From CAKZQX01 sp034435975 (lineage in GTDB: Bacteria > Chloroflexota > Chloroflexia > Chloroflexales > Chloroflexaceae), in assembly GCA_034435975.1 (NCBI GenBank), contig DAOTWD010000028.1:1-64000 (forward strand): a stretch of 64,000 bases of DNA, read 5' to 3'. The notes below the pieces were generated by a model. It ran no database searches and was not told the DNA's origin. It worked only from the letters and a program-made list of their open reading frames with translations. Position numbers and translations under genes: made by a program. The number at the start of each line of letters is the position of its first letter. The first letter of the stretch is position 1. Positions 50,392 to 60,062 of this stretch are shown here, one piece after another.

Positions 50392-51803
50392 ACCTCATCC
50401 AGCACGGTTCCATCTGATCCCAGCAATTGCACGTGGAGCGGTAACACACCCTGTGCATGGGTAGAACAGCTTAAACACGGATCAAAAGCACGAATAACCG
50501 CCTCAACCCGATTGAGCGCTCCTTCGGTTATCGCAGTGCCACTTATAAAACGGCGCGCCACTTGCAAGACCCCCCGATTCATTGCCAGGTTGTTATGTCC
50601 AGTAGCAATAATCAGGTTAGCCCAGGTAATCAAGCCCTGCGCATCAATCTTGTAGTGATGCAGCAGCGTACCGCGCGGTGCCTCGGATACACCAATCCCC
50701 TCATCGTTATTTGGCCCGGCCAGTGCCCGTACATGGTCGCTCACAATATCTGGATCGTTCAGCAACTCGGCGATACGCTCAATCCCAAACAAGATCTCAA
50801 CCAGGCGTGCATAGTGAAAATAAAATGAACTGAGAACCGAACCACGTTGCAACGCACGAAACTCGGCCCATTCCTGATCGGCCAGCGGCGTACCACAGTG
50901 ATCGGCAATATTGAGTCGCGCCAGCGGCCCGACGCGATAGATGCCGTGCGGATACCCGGCTGGTTTGTAGTAGGGGAATTTCAGGTACGTCCAGTCTTCA
51001 ACTGCCTCTTCCACATAATCCTGGTAGCGCGTCGGATCGAGTTGATCGGCCACAATAGTACCGGTGGCATCCACGATGCGCATATGCCCATCATAAAATT
51101 CCAAACCGCCCTGCCCGTTTACCAGGCCCATGAACAGTGAGGGAAAGTTGGCAAAGCTCTGGATTTCCTCGCGATAGTCGTCCAGACTGCACTTAAACCA
51201 GTCCAGCACGCGTTGGATAATGCGCACGGCTTCGGGAATGGTCGCCAGGATCTGATCACGGCGTGACGCCGCAAGCGGCTGATTGACACCACCGGGAACG
51301 ACCCAGGCCGGATGAATACGCTTGCCACCCAGCCACTCAATGATCTGCTGCCCAAACTGCCGCAGCCGGATGCCATCGCGGGCAATCTGCGGGTGGGCCT
51401 GCAACACGCCTGCCAGATTGCGCTGCGCCGGGTCACTATCCATACCCAGCAGCAGATCAGGCGCAGCAAGGTAAAAGAAACTCAGCGCGTGCGACTGCAC
51501 AATCTGGGCCAGATTCATAATTCGGCGTAGCTTGATCGCCGTGGCGGGAATACGCACCGCCAGAATCGCATCGCACGCCTTGGCCGAGGCAATCAGGTGA
51601 CTGACCGGACAAATCCCGCAAATGCGTGCCATCAACGAGGGCATTTCATAAAAAGGGCGCCCCTCACATAGCTTTTCAAACCCGCGAAACTGCGTGACGT
51701 GGAAACGCGCATCATTGACCATCCCCTCGTCATCAAGATGAATGGTAATCCGGGCATGACCTTCAATGCGTGTCACGGGATCGATCAGAATACGCTGTGC
51801 CAT
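50379..51803 (-). CDS. hoxH: Bidirectional NiFe hydrogenase large subunit
   Basis: 474 residues from the ATG at 51803 with AGAGGG upstream. It carries the NiFe site: N-terminal C62 and C65 in ARICGICPVSH and C-terminal C443 and C446 in DPCLSCSTH. The last 25 residues after His449 (AQGVLPLHV...) form the propeptide cut off by the protease encoded next. IDPVTRIEGHARITIHL at the start is also standard. The sequence belongs to the group 3 cytosolic type, which works with HoxY and the HoxEFU diaphorase to exchange electrons between H2 and NAD(P)H or ferredoxin. Confidence 0.96.
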   Translation of the reverse strand: MAQRILIDPVTRIEGHARITIHLDDEGMVNDARFHVTQFRGFEKLCEGRPFYEMPSLMARICGICPVSHLIASAKACDAILAVRIPATAIKLRRIMNLAQIVQSHALSFFYLAAPDLLLGMDSDPAQRNLAGVLQAHPQIARDGIRLRQFGQQIIEWLGGKRIHPAWVVPGGVNQPLAASRRDQILATIPEAVRIIQRVLDWFKCSLDDYREEIQSFANFPSLFMGLVNGQGGLEFYDGHMRIVDATGTIVADQLDPTRYQDYVEEAVEDWTYLKFPYYKPAGYPHGIYRVGPLARLNIADHCGTPLADQEWAEFRALQRGSVLSSFYFHYARLVEILFGIERIAELLNDPDIVSDHVRALAGPNNDEGIGVSEAPRGTLLHHYKIDAQGLITWANLIIATGHNNLAMNRGVLQVARRFISGTAITEGALNRVEAVIRAFDPCLSCSTHAQGVLPLHVQLLGSDGTVLDEVWRG

Positions 51804-51819
51804 CACTACCCTCTTTCTA

Positions 51820-52353
51820 TCATGCCCCAAACCGAGATTGGCCGCTGAGATCGGGCATCCGCCCCGCCAGTAGTTCTTCCAGCACGAACGCTATCGTATC
51901 CGCCGCTGGTGGACAACCAGGCACAAAGACATCCACCGTGACTACTTCGTGAACCGGTCGGACACGCGGGAGCAACGCGGGAATATCAACATGTGGCACC
52001 TGAGGATACAATGTGGCATTCTCTTGATAGGCGCGTTCCAGTACGGTTTCAACCCCAAAGTTGTTGCGCATTGAGGGCACGTTAGCCATCACCGCACAGT
52101 CGCCCAATGAGACCAGAATGTGGGTATGCTGGCGTATCTTGCGCATTTTCTCCAGGTCTTCGGTGCTACTCACCGCACCTTCTACCAGGGTGACATCGAC
52201 AGCGTCGGGAAATGACTTGATATCGATCAGCGGGCTGTAGACCAGCTCAACCCGTTCAAGCAGATCAATCAACCGCTCATCCATATCCAGGAACGACATA
52301 TGGCACCCCGAACAGCCATCTAACCAGACCGTTGCCAGACGTACATTGCTCAT
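51820..52353 (-). CDS. hoxY: Bidirectional NiFe hydrogenase small subunit
   Basis: 177 residues from the ATG at 52353 with GAGGA six bases upstream; a longer frame reading into hoxU is not supported. The proximal [4Fe-4S] cluster ligands are visible: C-x-x-C in WLDGCSGCHMSFLD, Cys in VSLGDCAV, and Cys in FVPGCPPAAD. No Tat signal or extra cluster domains are present, as expected for a short cytosolic HoxY. The start overlaps the stop of hoxU in an ATGA, so translation is coupled. Confidence 0.96.
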   Translation of the reverse strand: MSNVRLATVWLDGCSGCHMSFLDMDERLIDLLERVELVYSPLIDIKSFPDAVDVTLVEGAVSSTEDLEKMRKIRQHTHILVSLGDCAVMANVPSMRNNFGVETVLERAYQENATLYPQVPHVDIPALLPRVRPVHEVVTVDVFVPGCPPAADTIAFVLEELLAGRMPDLSGQSRFGA

Positions 52354-53069
52354 ACATGTTCCTCGCGCATGAGTTTTAAGTAGGGCAAAAACTGGCGTTT
52401 TTTCAACATCTCTGCCACCGATTTGCCTTTCTCGAAGAGGGCACCGGTGGGGCAGACATGCACGCATTTGCCACAACTGGTACAGGTGTCAGAGGTACCC
52501 CAGGGTTGATTAAGATCGGTAATCACCTGGGTCTCTATCCCGCGCGCCATGACATCCCATGTATGGGCACCCTCAATCTCATCACAGACGCGCACACAGC
52601 GCGTACACAACACACAGCGATTATGGTCAATCACATAGCGTTCGTGCGAGGCATCGACCTTCAACTGCGGATAGAGATAGGGGAAGCGTACATGAGTCAT
52701 GCCAAAGGATTGCGCCAGGCCTTGCAATTCACAACGCCCATTCGATACACAAACTGCGCAGATGTGATTGCGCTCGGCAAATAGGAGCTCGAGATTCATG
52801 CGGCGGTACTTGCGAATGCGCTCCGAATTCGTCGTAATCTGCATTCCCTCTTCCACCCGCGTCACACAGGCTGGTACCGGGCGGGGGACACCGCGCACAT
52901 CAACCAGGCATAGCCGACAGCCGCCTACAGCCGACAATCCTTCCAGATAACAGAGGGACGGAATGTCAATCCCATTTTCACGCGCAACCTCAAGGATGGT
53001 CTCATCTTCACGGGCACTCACATCACGCTCATCTATTTTGAGGGTGCGTACCCGTATTGGTAACGTCAT
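52350..53069 (-). CDS. hoxU: Hydrogenase diaphorase iron-sulfur subunit
   Basis: 239 residues. Iron-sulfur sites run in the order of complex I NuoG N-terminus: a [2Fe-2S] domain with CYLEGLSAVGGCRLC and a later Cys (PACVTR), a His-Cys cluster region (HICAVCVSNGRCELQ), and two ferredoxin motifs, CVLCTRCVRVC and CTSCGKCVHVCPTG. It passes electrons between HoxF and HoxY. The gene overlaps hoxF and hoxY by four bases each (ATGA), so the three are made in fixed ratio. Confidence 0.96.
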   Translation of the reverse strand: MTLPIRVRTLKIDERDVSAREDETILEVARENGIDIPSLCYLEGLSAVGGCRLCLVDVRGVPRPVPACVTRVEEGMQITTNSERIRKYRRMNLELLFAERNHICAVCVSNGRCELQGLAQSFGMTHVRFPYLYPQLKVDASHERYVIDHNRCVLCTRCVRVCDEIEGAHTWDVMARGIETQVITDLNQPWGTSDTCTSCGKCVHVCPTGALFEKGKSVAEMLKKRQFLPYLKLMREEHV

Positions 53070-54676
53070 TGTGTCACAACACCTTTCGCCATATGCGCCA
53101 GATATTCATCGCGGAAATAGCGCAGGGTACTAAGAACTGGATTGGGGGCCGACTGCCCCAGACCACACAAACTGGTTTGTTTGACGAGGTCACACAGTTC
53201 TTCGAGCAGAGCCAGATCCTCGGCAGTAGCACTACCCTCGGTAAAGCGCCCCAGCAAATGGTAAAGTTGTACCGTCCCGACACGACAGGGGACACACTTG
53301 CCGCATGACTCCGTCTTGCAAAATTCCATAAAATAACGCGCTACATCAACCATACTGGCGGTATCATCGATCACGATCATACCGCCAGAGCCCATAATCG
53401 TACCAACCTGGGCCAGCGAGTCATAGCCGACCGGTAGATCGAGATGCTGCTCTGGCAAACATCCGCCCGATGGCCCACCAGTCTGAACCGCTTTAAAGGC
53501 ATGGCCTTCGATCATCCCGCCGCCAATCTCGAAGATAATCTCACGCAGTGTTATACCCATCGGCACCTCAATCAAACCTGTGTTGCGCACGGGGCCAGCG
53601 AGCGCAAAGACCTTGGTGCCTTTGCTATGATCAGGGCCAATCGTGGCAAACCAGTCACCACCGTTACGGATGATCGGCGGAATGTTCGCTAACGTCTCGA
53701 CGTTGTTGATGAGAGTGGGAAAACCCCACAATCCATATTCAGATGGATAGGGCGGGCGGGGGCGGGGATTGCCACGCTGGCCTTCAATGGTCGCAATCAG
53801 TGCTGTTTCCTCGCCACACACAAACGCGCCAGCCCCCAACCGCGTTTCGAGGTGAAAATCAAACGTGGTACTACAAATACTCTTCCCCAGGATACCCAGG
53901 CGCTCTGCCTGACGAATCGCCGTTTTGAGGCGCTTGATAGCCAGATCATACTCGCCGCGCACATAGATAAAACCCTCACTGGCTCCGACCGCATAGGCCG
54001 CCAGCGCCATACCCTCAATGATGCGGTGCGGGTCACCTTCGAGCACACTACGATCCATAAACGCACCGGGGTCGCCTTCATCGCCGTTGCAGATCACAAA
54101 CTTGCGGGTACTTCTGACCTTGGATACTGTACTCCATTTCAAGCCCGTCGGATACCCCGCGCCGCCCCGCCCGCGTAACCCGCTGCGCACCACCTGCTCA
54201 ATGACCTCCGACGGCGTCATTTCGGTCAATGCCTGGATCAGCGCCGTATAGCCATCAGCGGCAATATAGTCCTCAATATGTTCGGGATCAATCTGGCCAG
54301 TGTTTTCCAGCACAATCTTGTGTTGCCGCTGAAAAAAGGGAATATCAGTTGGACAGAGCAGGCGCTCGATGGGGTGGGCATCGAGATGTTCGATAATTGC
54401 GGCGGTATCATCGACCGTCACCCGCTGATACAAGGTAGATTGTGGCTGGAGTGCGACCAGTGGGCCAACGGCACATAACCCCATGCAGCCGACCCCCTTG
54501 ACAGCGCAGGTTTGCTCCAGACTGCGTTGCTGGATCAGGTAGGTCAAATTATCCTTGATTTGATCGCTATGCAGCGCCAGACACGCAGTGCCAGTGCAGA
54601 CACGCAGGTGATGGAGCAACCTGTCTTGTTCGGCACGGGTCGCAAGCGCTATTTTTTCTAACTCTTCAGGTATCAC
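53066..54676 (-). CDS. hoxF: Hydrogenase diaphorase NAD(P)H/FMN subunit
   Basis: 536 residues. The N-terminal 100 residues are a thioredoxin-like [2Fe-2S] domain (CTGTACLALHSDQ and GVGCMGLCAVGPLVALQP). The NuoF-like part has the nucleotide/FMN loop GLRGRGGAGYPTGLKW, ICNGDEGDPGAFMDR, YVRGEYDLAIKRLKTAI, and the [4Fe-4S] site in ESCGKCVPCRVGT with a final Cys in SLCGLGQSAPNP. It oxidises or reduces NAD(P)H for the hydrogenase. It overlaps hoxE by 11 bases and hoxU by four. Confidence 0.96.
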   Translation of the reverse strand: MIPEELEKIALATRAEQDRLLHHLRVCTGTACLALHSDQIKDNLTYLIQQRSLEQTCAVKGVGCMGLCAVGPLVALQPQSTLYQRVTVDDTAAIIEHLDAHPIERLLCPTDIPFFQRQHKIVLENTGQIDPEHIEDYIAADGYTALIQALTEMTPSEVIEQVVRSGLRGRGGAGYPTGLKWSTVSKVRSTRKFVICNGDEGDPGAFMDRSVLEGDPHRIIEGMALAAYAVGASEGFIYVRGEYDLAIKRLKTAIRQAERLGILGKSICSTTFDFHLETRLGAGAFVCGEETALIATIEGQRGNPRPRPPYPSEYGLWGFPTLINNVETLANIPPIIRNGGDWFATIGPDHSKGTKVFALAGPVRNTGLIEVPMGITLREIIFEIGGGMIEGHAFKAVQTGGPSGGCLPEQHLDLPVGYDSLAQVGTIMGSGGMIVIDDTASMVDVARYFMEFCKTESCGKCVPCRVGTVQLYHLLGRFTEGSATAEDLALLEELCDLVKQTSLCGLGQSAPNPVLSTLRYFRDEYLAHMAKGVVTQ

Positions 54677-55169
54677 GGTGTGTCCATTTCTGCATCCAGG
54701 CGATCACCTCGTCGGCGGTAACCTTGCCCATAACTTTACCATCCAGCACAACTGCTGGTGCCAGACCACATGATGCCAGACAACGGGCCGTTAACAGCGA
54801 CACTTTGCCATCAACAGTGGCACCACCGGGTTTCACACCCAACCGTTGCTCCAGGTGTTCGAGGATCGCATTGGCCCCTTTGAGGTGACAGGCGGTTCCC
54901 ACGCAGATAACACAGGTGTGATGCTCGCCTTTTGGTTTGAGCCGGAAGAACTGGTAGAACGTCGTAACGCCATAGACGCGGCTCAACGGCAAACGCAGCG
55001 TGGTGGCAACATAGCGTAAAGCATCTTCATCCAGGTAGCCAAAGGACTCCTGAATACTATGCAGGGTCTCAATTAAGGCATGATGCCCATATCCCATGCG
55101 GCGCATCGTTGCTCCAACGACACGCCAGCGTTTATCGTCTGACGGTGGAGCAACTTTTCGCATATCCAT
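54666..55169 (-). CDS. hoxE: Hydrogenase diaphorase small [2Fe-2S] subunit
   Basis: 167 residues, NuoE-like. ALIETLHSIQESFGYLDEDALRYVATTLRLPLSRVYGVTTFYQFF is the family's helical start. The [2Fe-2S] ligands lie in CVGTACHLKGA and LTARCLASCGLAPAVV. Its presence, and the order hoxE-F-U-Y-H, match the five-subunit cyanobacterial type rather than four-subunit NAD-linked enzymes, and HoxE may open a route to ferredoxin or a membrane acceptor. It is the first hox gene, 21 bases after the DHOD-like gene. Confidence 0.95.
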   Translation of the reverse strand: MDMRKVAPPSDDKRWRVVGATMRRMGYGHHALIETLHSIQESFGYLDEDALRYVATTLRLPLSRVYGVTTFYQFFRLKPKGEHHTCVICVGTACHLKGANAILEHLEQRLGVKPGGATVDGKVSLLTARCLASCGLAPAVVLDGKVMGKVTADEVIAWMQKWTHRDT

Positions 55170-55190
55170 ACATCACCGACCCTTCCTCGC

Positions 55191-56228
55191 TTATGTCGAT
55201 CTAGGCGGGATCATCTTGTGCGAAAATTCAGAACGCTCACTATAGGACGAAAGTACCTTGATATAGTTGGCGCGTTCAAAAGCAGCTGGTTCGGCGACCG
55301 CCTGCTGACTCATACTACCCCGCATTTGCATGATCGACTCATAGTCGTTGTCTTCCATCCAGAACTGCAACTCTTCCTGCAAGGTTTTTACCCGTCGAGG
55401 GCCATTGCGTAGCAGTTCTGATGTCATCATAGTGACACTGGAGCCAGCCATCACTGCTTTGATAATATCTTCAGAAGTATGCACACCGCTTGTCAGTGCG
55501 AAATCGGCCTGGACTTTGCCATAGAGCAGCGCGATCCAACGTAGGGGCAAGCGCATTTCATAGGATTCGCTTAAAATCAGGTGCGGTACAACCTCGAGCG
55601 ATTCCAGATCGAAATCGGGCTGATAGAAGCGATTAAACAACACAAACCCTCTGGCCCCCGCTTCAACCATGCGCTGGATCAGATTGGGCAGCGCCGTGTA
55701 GTAGGGACTGAGTTTGACCCCAACCGGAATCGTGATACAGGAACAAATATCACGGACTAGCGTGACATCGGCCTGCTCAATCTGGCTACTCGTCAGATCA
55801 GGGTCGGTAGGGAGATAGTAGATATTCAATTCGAGCGCGTCAGCTCCTGCATCTTCGATTTTTTTTGCGTACTCGATCCAACCGCCAGTTGAGACCCCAT
55901 TTAGACTACCAATGACCGGAATGTTGACGGCCTGTTTGATTTGATGCAAATTCTCAACATACGCCTCTGGGCCAATACTATAGTTACCAATGTCTGGCAG
56001 ATAGGACAGCGCCTCGGCGTAGGTATTGGTGCCGCGTGTCAGATAGTAATCCAACTCCAGACTTTCGTGAATAATCTGTTCTTCAAAGAGCGAGTACATC
56101 ACAATTGCTGACACACCAGCCTCTTCGAGGCGGCGGGCACTGTCAACTTTCTTAGAAAGTGGCGATGATGAAGCCACAATCGGGTTTTTCAGTTCCAGGC
56201 CCAGATATCTGGTCGTCAAGTCAGGCAT
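55191..56228 (-). CDS. Dihydroorotate dehydrogenase-like flavoprotein linked to nifJ/hox
   Basis: 345 residues from the ATG at 56228 with GGAAGGAG eight bases upstream. A TIM barrel of the class 1 DHOD type: YLGLELKNPIVASSSPLSK, IPVIGSLNGVSTGGWIEYAKKIEDAGADALELNIYYLP, IPVGVKLSPYY, FVLFNRFYQPDFDLE, FALTSGVHTSEDIIKAVMAGSSVTMMTSELLRNG. The FMN-binding Lys and the C-terminal glycine segments are present. True pyrimidine DHODs have a catalytic Ser or Cys loop that I cannot place here. Related genes stand beside nifJ in cyanobacteria and other bacteria. Being between nifJ and hoxE, it may be a redox partner rather than a pyrimidine enzyme. Confidence 0.82.
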   Translation of the reverse strand: MPDLTTRYLGLELKNPIVASSSPLSKKVDSARRLEEAGVSAIVMYSLFEEQIIHESLELDYYLTRGTNTYAEALSYLPDIGNYSIGPEAYVENLHQIKQAVNIPVIGSLNGVSTGGWIEYAKKIEDAGADALELNIYYLPTDPDLTSSQIEQADVTLVRDICSCITIPVGVKLSPYYTALPNLIQRMVEAGARGFVLFNRFYQPDFDLESLEVVPHLILSESYEMRLPLRWIALLYGKVQADFALTSGVHTSEDIIKAVMAGSSVTMMTSELLRNGPRRVKTLQEELQFWMEDNDYESIMQMRGSMSQQAVAEPAAFERANYIKVLSSYSERSEFSHKMIPPRST

Positions 56229-56495
56229 CTTCACTGCTCCTTCCCGTACTGAGTGAACGGGTCTTATACATAAGCCTCTGTCCCCAGGTATCTCTTACAC
56301 ACGTTACGCAATGGGATATCGACCGACCATTTCGTCTGCGGTACCATCCAGCGTTGAACCGTCGAACGGTACCGCTCTGTTGGAGGCGCACAGGTTATTT
56401 AACCGGTGACTGCGTAACTGGTGTCCATTATACGGGTCAAGCGCAGGAATACGCAACACCAGTTCCGCACTCCTACTCGCTGTCATCCATACCCT

Positions 56496-59400
56496 CTAAT
56501 CGTTGTTTTCCGGCTCTAATACTGAAACCATGTGCCGATAGTAATCCCAGCGATTGCGCACATCACGCTGGGCCTGGTGCATTAACTCCTCGGCGCGGTG
56601 TTCATTGCTCTGTACGAGCATACGATAGCGCGTTTCATTGTAGGCATATTGATCGACTGGAATCGTCGGCTCTTTTGAGTCCAGTATCAATGGATTCTTG
56701 CCCTGCTCAATCAGGGACGGGTTGTAGCGGTAGAGCGTCCATAGACCAGCCTGGACTGCCAGACGCTGCTGATCCAGACCTTTGCGCATATTGATGCCGT
56801 GGGCAATACAGTGGCTGTAAGCAATCACCAGCGACGGGCCATTATAGGCTTCGGCCTCACGCAAAGCTTGCAAGGTCTGAATATCACTATAGCCCATAGC
56901 AACCCGTGCCACATAGACATAGCCATAGGCCATCGCAATCATCCCCAGGTCTTTCTTAGGCAAACTCTTCCCCTGGGCCGCAAATTTCGCAATCGCCGCC
57001 CGTGGGGTTGACTTCGATGCCTGCCCACCGGTATTCGAGTATACCTCAGTATCCAGCACCAGCACGTTGACATTGCGTCCGGAAGCCAGCACATGATCAA
57101 GCCCGCCATAGCCGATGTCATAGGCCCAGCCATCACCCCCAATGATCCATACGCTTTTCTTTACCAGCACATCGGCCAGACTGAGCAGATCACGTGCGCG
57201 AGGATGATCAATGCTGGCCAGACGCTGCTTGAGAATGGCGACACGGTCACGCTGGGCTTTAATCCCGGCATCATCGTTTTGTTCGGCATGCAGCAACTCA
57301 TGCACCAGATCGGCATCAATCTGACCAATAAAGCGCTGCAATAACTCGCGGGCATATTCGAGTTGTTTATCGATCGTCATACGCATTCCCAGACCAAACT
57401 CGGCATTATCTTCAAACAACGAGTTTGACCAGGCCGGGCCACGCCCGTCTTTATTGACTGTCCAGGGTGTTGTGGGCAAGTTGCCGCCATAGATCGATGA
57501 GCATCCCGTAGCATTGGCAATAATCGCTCGATCACCAAACAGTTGCGAGACAAGCTTGAGATAGGGAGTCTCGCCACAGCCCGCACATGCCCCCGAGAAC
57601 TCAAACAATGGCGTCACCAGTTGCGAATTACGCACGGAACTGAGGCTAATCTGAGTACGATCAATTTCGGGCAAAGTCAGGAAAAAGTTCCAGTTATCCC
57701 GCTCCTGTTCACGAATAGGTGGTTGCGCCGCCATATTGATCGCCTTACGGCCCACCTGGCTCTTATCTCTGGCCGGACAAACCTCGACACACAGACTGCA
57801 CCCGGTGCAATCTTCGGGAGCCACCTGAATGGTATAACGGGCATCACGAAACTCTCTGGCCCGCCCTCCTGCACTCTTAAACGTTGGGGGTGCATGGTCA
57901 AGCAAGGCCGGGTCATACACTTTCGGCCGAATAACCGCATGTGGACACACAAAGGCACACTTACCGCACTGAATACACAGATCCGGCTCCCAGACTGGAA
58001 TTTCGAGCGTAATGTTTCGTTTTTCCCACTTCGTGGTGCCCGAGGGATAGGTACCATCGGCCGGTAAAACACTGACGGGCAACATATCGCCATTACCAAC
58101 AATCATCTGACCCAGCACATCACGTACAAATGGCGGAGCTTCTTCTGGCACGGGTGGGCGCCGGGTGAACGTACTGGTGACCCGATCTGGCACTTTTACC
58201 TCATGCAGGTGGGCCAGCGTTTCATCAACCGCCCGATAATTCTGCCGTACTACCGCCTCACCACGCTTGCCATAGGTCTTCTTGATCGTCTCTTTGATCT
58301 TAGCGATCACCTGATCGCGCGGCAGCACGCCACTGATCGCAAAGAAGCATGTCTGCATCACAGTATTGATGCGCCCACCCATACCCGTCTGGTGAGCCAC
58401 GTCGTAGGCGTCGATCACATAAAAACGCAACTTTTTGGCAATAATTGTCTCTTGCGTCTCACGTGGCAAATGATCCCAGACCTCATCGGGTCCATAAATG
58501 CTGTTCAGCAAGAACACCGCACCCGATACGGCTGGACGCAAGACATCCAGACGCTCCAGGAAGCTAAACTGGTGGCAGGCGACAAAGTTGGCATGATTGA
58601 TCAGGTAGGGGGCACGAATAGGCTCAGGCCCGAAACGAAGATAGGAGATCGTTACCGAGCCAGACTTTTTCGAGTCATAGACAAAATGCCCCTGGGCATA
58701 GTTGTCGGTTTCTTCCCCAATAATCTTAATCGAATTCTTGTTGGCCCCCACGGTACCATCAGCCCCCAGACCCCAGAAGACACACTGGATGGTTGAGGGG
58801 CTGGTAATATCGAAATCGGAGTCATAGTCCAGACTGGTATGCGAAAGGTCATCGATGATCCCAATCGTAAAATGGTTCTTAGGACGGGCCTTCTTCAGTT
58901 CATCCAGCACACCCTTGACCATACCGGGCGTAAAATCTTTGGATGAGAGGCCATAGCGCCCGCCAATGATCTGTGGTTTCGTGCTGAACGCAGTGATCCC
59001 GCGAGTCATTCCCTCATCAATGGCTGTGATCACATCTTGATACAACGGCTCGCCCGCACTCCCAGGTTCCTTGGTACGGTCGAGAACCGCAATCGCCTTC
59101 ACGGTCGCTGGAAGTACCTGCACAAAATGTTCAACGGCAAATGGCCGGAACAGACGTACCGTCACGCCACCGACCTTTTCCCCACGTTCGACCAGATACT
59201 TGACTGTTTCCTGGATAACCTCGGCCCCAGAACCCATGGCGACCAGAACATACTCAGCATCAGGAGCGCCAGTATAGTCAAACAGGTGATATTGACGGCC
59301 AACCAGGGCCGCAAACTTATCCATTGTCTTCTGCACAATGATTGGGCAACGCTGATAGAAGGGATTGACCGTCTCGCGGGCCTGAAAATAGACATCAGGA

Positions 59401-60062
59401 TTCTGGGCCGTCCCCCGAATGAAGGGATGATCAGGCGAAAGCCCCCGCTCCCGGTGCGCACGCACCAGGTCATCATCAATCATCGCCCGGAGATCATCAT
59501 CGTCAAGCTGTTCGATCTTGTTGACTTCGTGCGATGTCCGAAATCCATCAAAGAAGTGAATAAAGGGCACACGAGCCTCAAGCGTTGCGGCGTGGGCAAT
59601 CAAGGCCAGATCCTGTGCTTCCTGTACCGAGGCTGAGGCCAGCAATGCAAAGCCCGTGGCACGCACGGCCATGACGTCTGCATGATCACCATAAATCGAT
59701 AAGCCCTGTGCGGCGAGCGAGCGCGCCGCCACATGGAAGACCGCTGCTGTCAATTCGCCTGCAATTTTATACATATTCGGGATCATCAGCAACAACCCCT
59801 GCGAGGCAGTAAAGGTGGTTGTTAACGCACCCGTTTGCAGCGCTCCATGCACCGCACCGGCTGCACCACCTTCCGACTGCATCTCAATGACGGAAGGCAC
59901 TGTGCCCCAGATGTTGGTATTGCCAACGGCTGACCAGGCATCAGCCAGCTCACCCATCGGAGTTGATGGAGTGATCGGATAAATCGCAATCACTTCGCTC
60001 AACCGGTGAGCAACGCGCGCAGCAGCCTCATTGCCGTCAATGGTTGCTCGTATGCGTGTCAT
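56496..60062 (-). CDS. nifJ: Pyruvate:ferredoxin (flavodoxin) oxidoreductase
   Basis: 1188 residues from the ATG at 60062 with GGGAGGAA upstream, the normal length of the single-chain enzyme. It oxidises pyruvate and CoA to acetyl-CoA and CO2, reducing ferredoxin. Domains in order: IDGNEAAARVAHRLSEVIAIYPITPSTPMGELAD, the middle transketolase-like domain, a two-cluster ferredoxin insert (CIQCGKCAFVCPHAVIRP and CTGCSLCVEVCPARD), the CAGCGETPY cluster, and the TPP domain GDGWAYDIGYGGLDHVLASG and DTEVYSNTGGQASKSTP. It heads the nifJ-DHOD-like-hox unit, so reduced ferredoxin from pyruvate could feed H2 formation under dark, anoxic conditions, or run in reverse for CO2 fixation. The 267 bases to the next gene show no terminator. 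Confidence 0.97.
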   Translation of the reverse strand: MTRIRATIDGNEAAARVAHRLSEVIAIYPITPSTPMGELADAWSAVGNTNIWGTVPSVIEMQSEGGAAGAVHGALQTGALTTTFTASQGLLLMIPNMYKIAGELTAAVFHVAARSLAAQGLSIYGDHADVMAVRATGFALLASASVQEAQDLALIAHAATLEARVPFIHFFDGFRTSHEVNKIEQLDDDDLRAMIDDDLVRAHRERGLSPDHPFIRGTAQNPDVYFQARETVNPFYQRCPIIVQKTMDKFAALVGRQYHLFDYTGAPDAEYVLVAMGSGAEVIQETVKYLVERGEKVGGVTVRLFRPFAVEHFVQVLPATVKAIAVLDRTKEPGSAGEPLYQDVITAIDEGMTRGITAFSTKPQIIGGRYGLSSKDFTPGMVKGVLDELKKARPKNHFTIGIIDDLSHTSLDYDSDFDITSPSTIQCVFWGLGADGTVGANKNSIKIIGEETDNYAQGHFVYDSKKSGSVTISYLRFGPEPIRAPYLINHANFVACHQFSFLERLDVLRPAVSGAVFLLNSIYGPDEVWDHLPRETQETIIAKKLRFYVIDAYDVAHQTGMGGRINTVMQTCFFAISGVLPRDQVIAKIKETIKKTYGKRGEAVVRQNYRAVDETLAHLHEVKVPDRVTSTFTRRPPVPEEAPPFVRDVLGQMIVGNGDMLPVSVLPADGTYPSGTTKWEKRNITLEIPVWEPDLCIQCGKCAFVCPHAVIRPKVYDPALLDHAPPTFKSAGGRAREFRDARYTIQVAPEDCTGCSLCVEVCPARDKSQVGRKAINMAAQPPIREQERDNWNFFLTLPEIDRTQISLSSVRNSQLVTPLFEFSGACAGCGETPYLKLVSQLFGDRAIIANATGCSSIYGGNLPTTPWTVNKDGRGPAWSNSLFEDNAEFGLGMRMTIDKQLEYARELLQRFIGQIDADLVHELLHAEQNDDAGIKAQRDRVAILKQRLASIDHPRARDLLSLADVLVKKSVWIIGGDGWAYDIGYGGLDHVLASGRNVNVLVLDTEVYSNTGGQASKSTPRAAIAKFAAQGKSLPKKDLGMIAMAYGYVYVARVAMGYSDIQTLQALREAEAYNGPSLVIAYSHCIAHGINMRKGLDQQRLAVQAGLWTLYRYNPSLIEQGKNPLILDSKEPTIPVDQYAYNETRYRMLVQSNEHRAEELMHQAQRDVRNRWDYYRHMVSVLEPENND

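Noticed and set aside
56159..56794. 211-residue plus-strand frame between nifJ and the DHOD-like gene
   Set aside because: It overlaps both genes antisense and has no recognisable domain.
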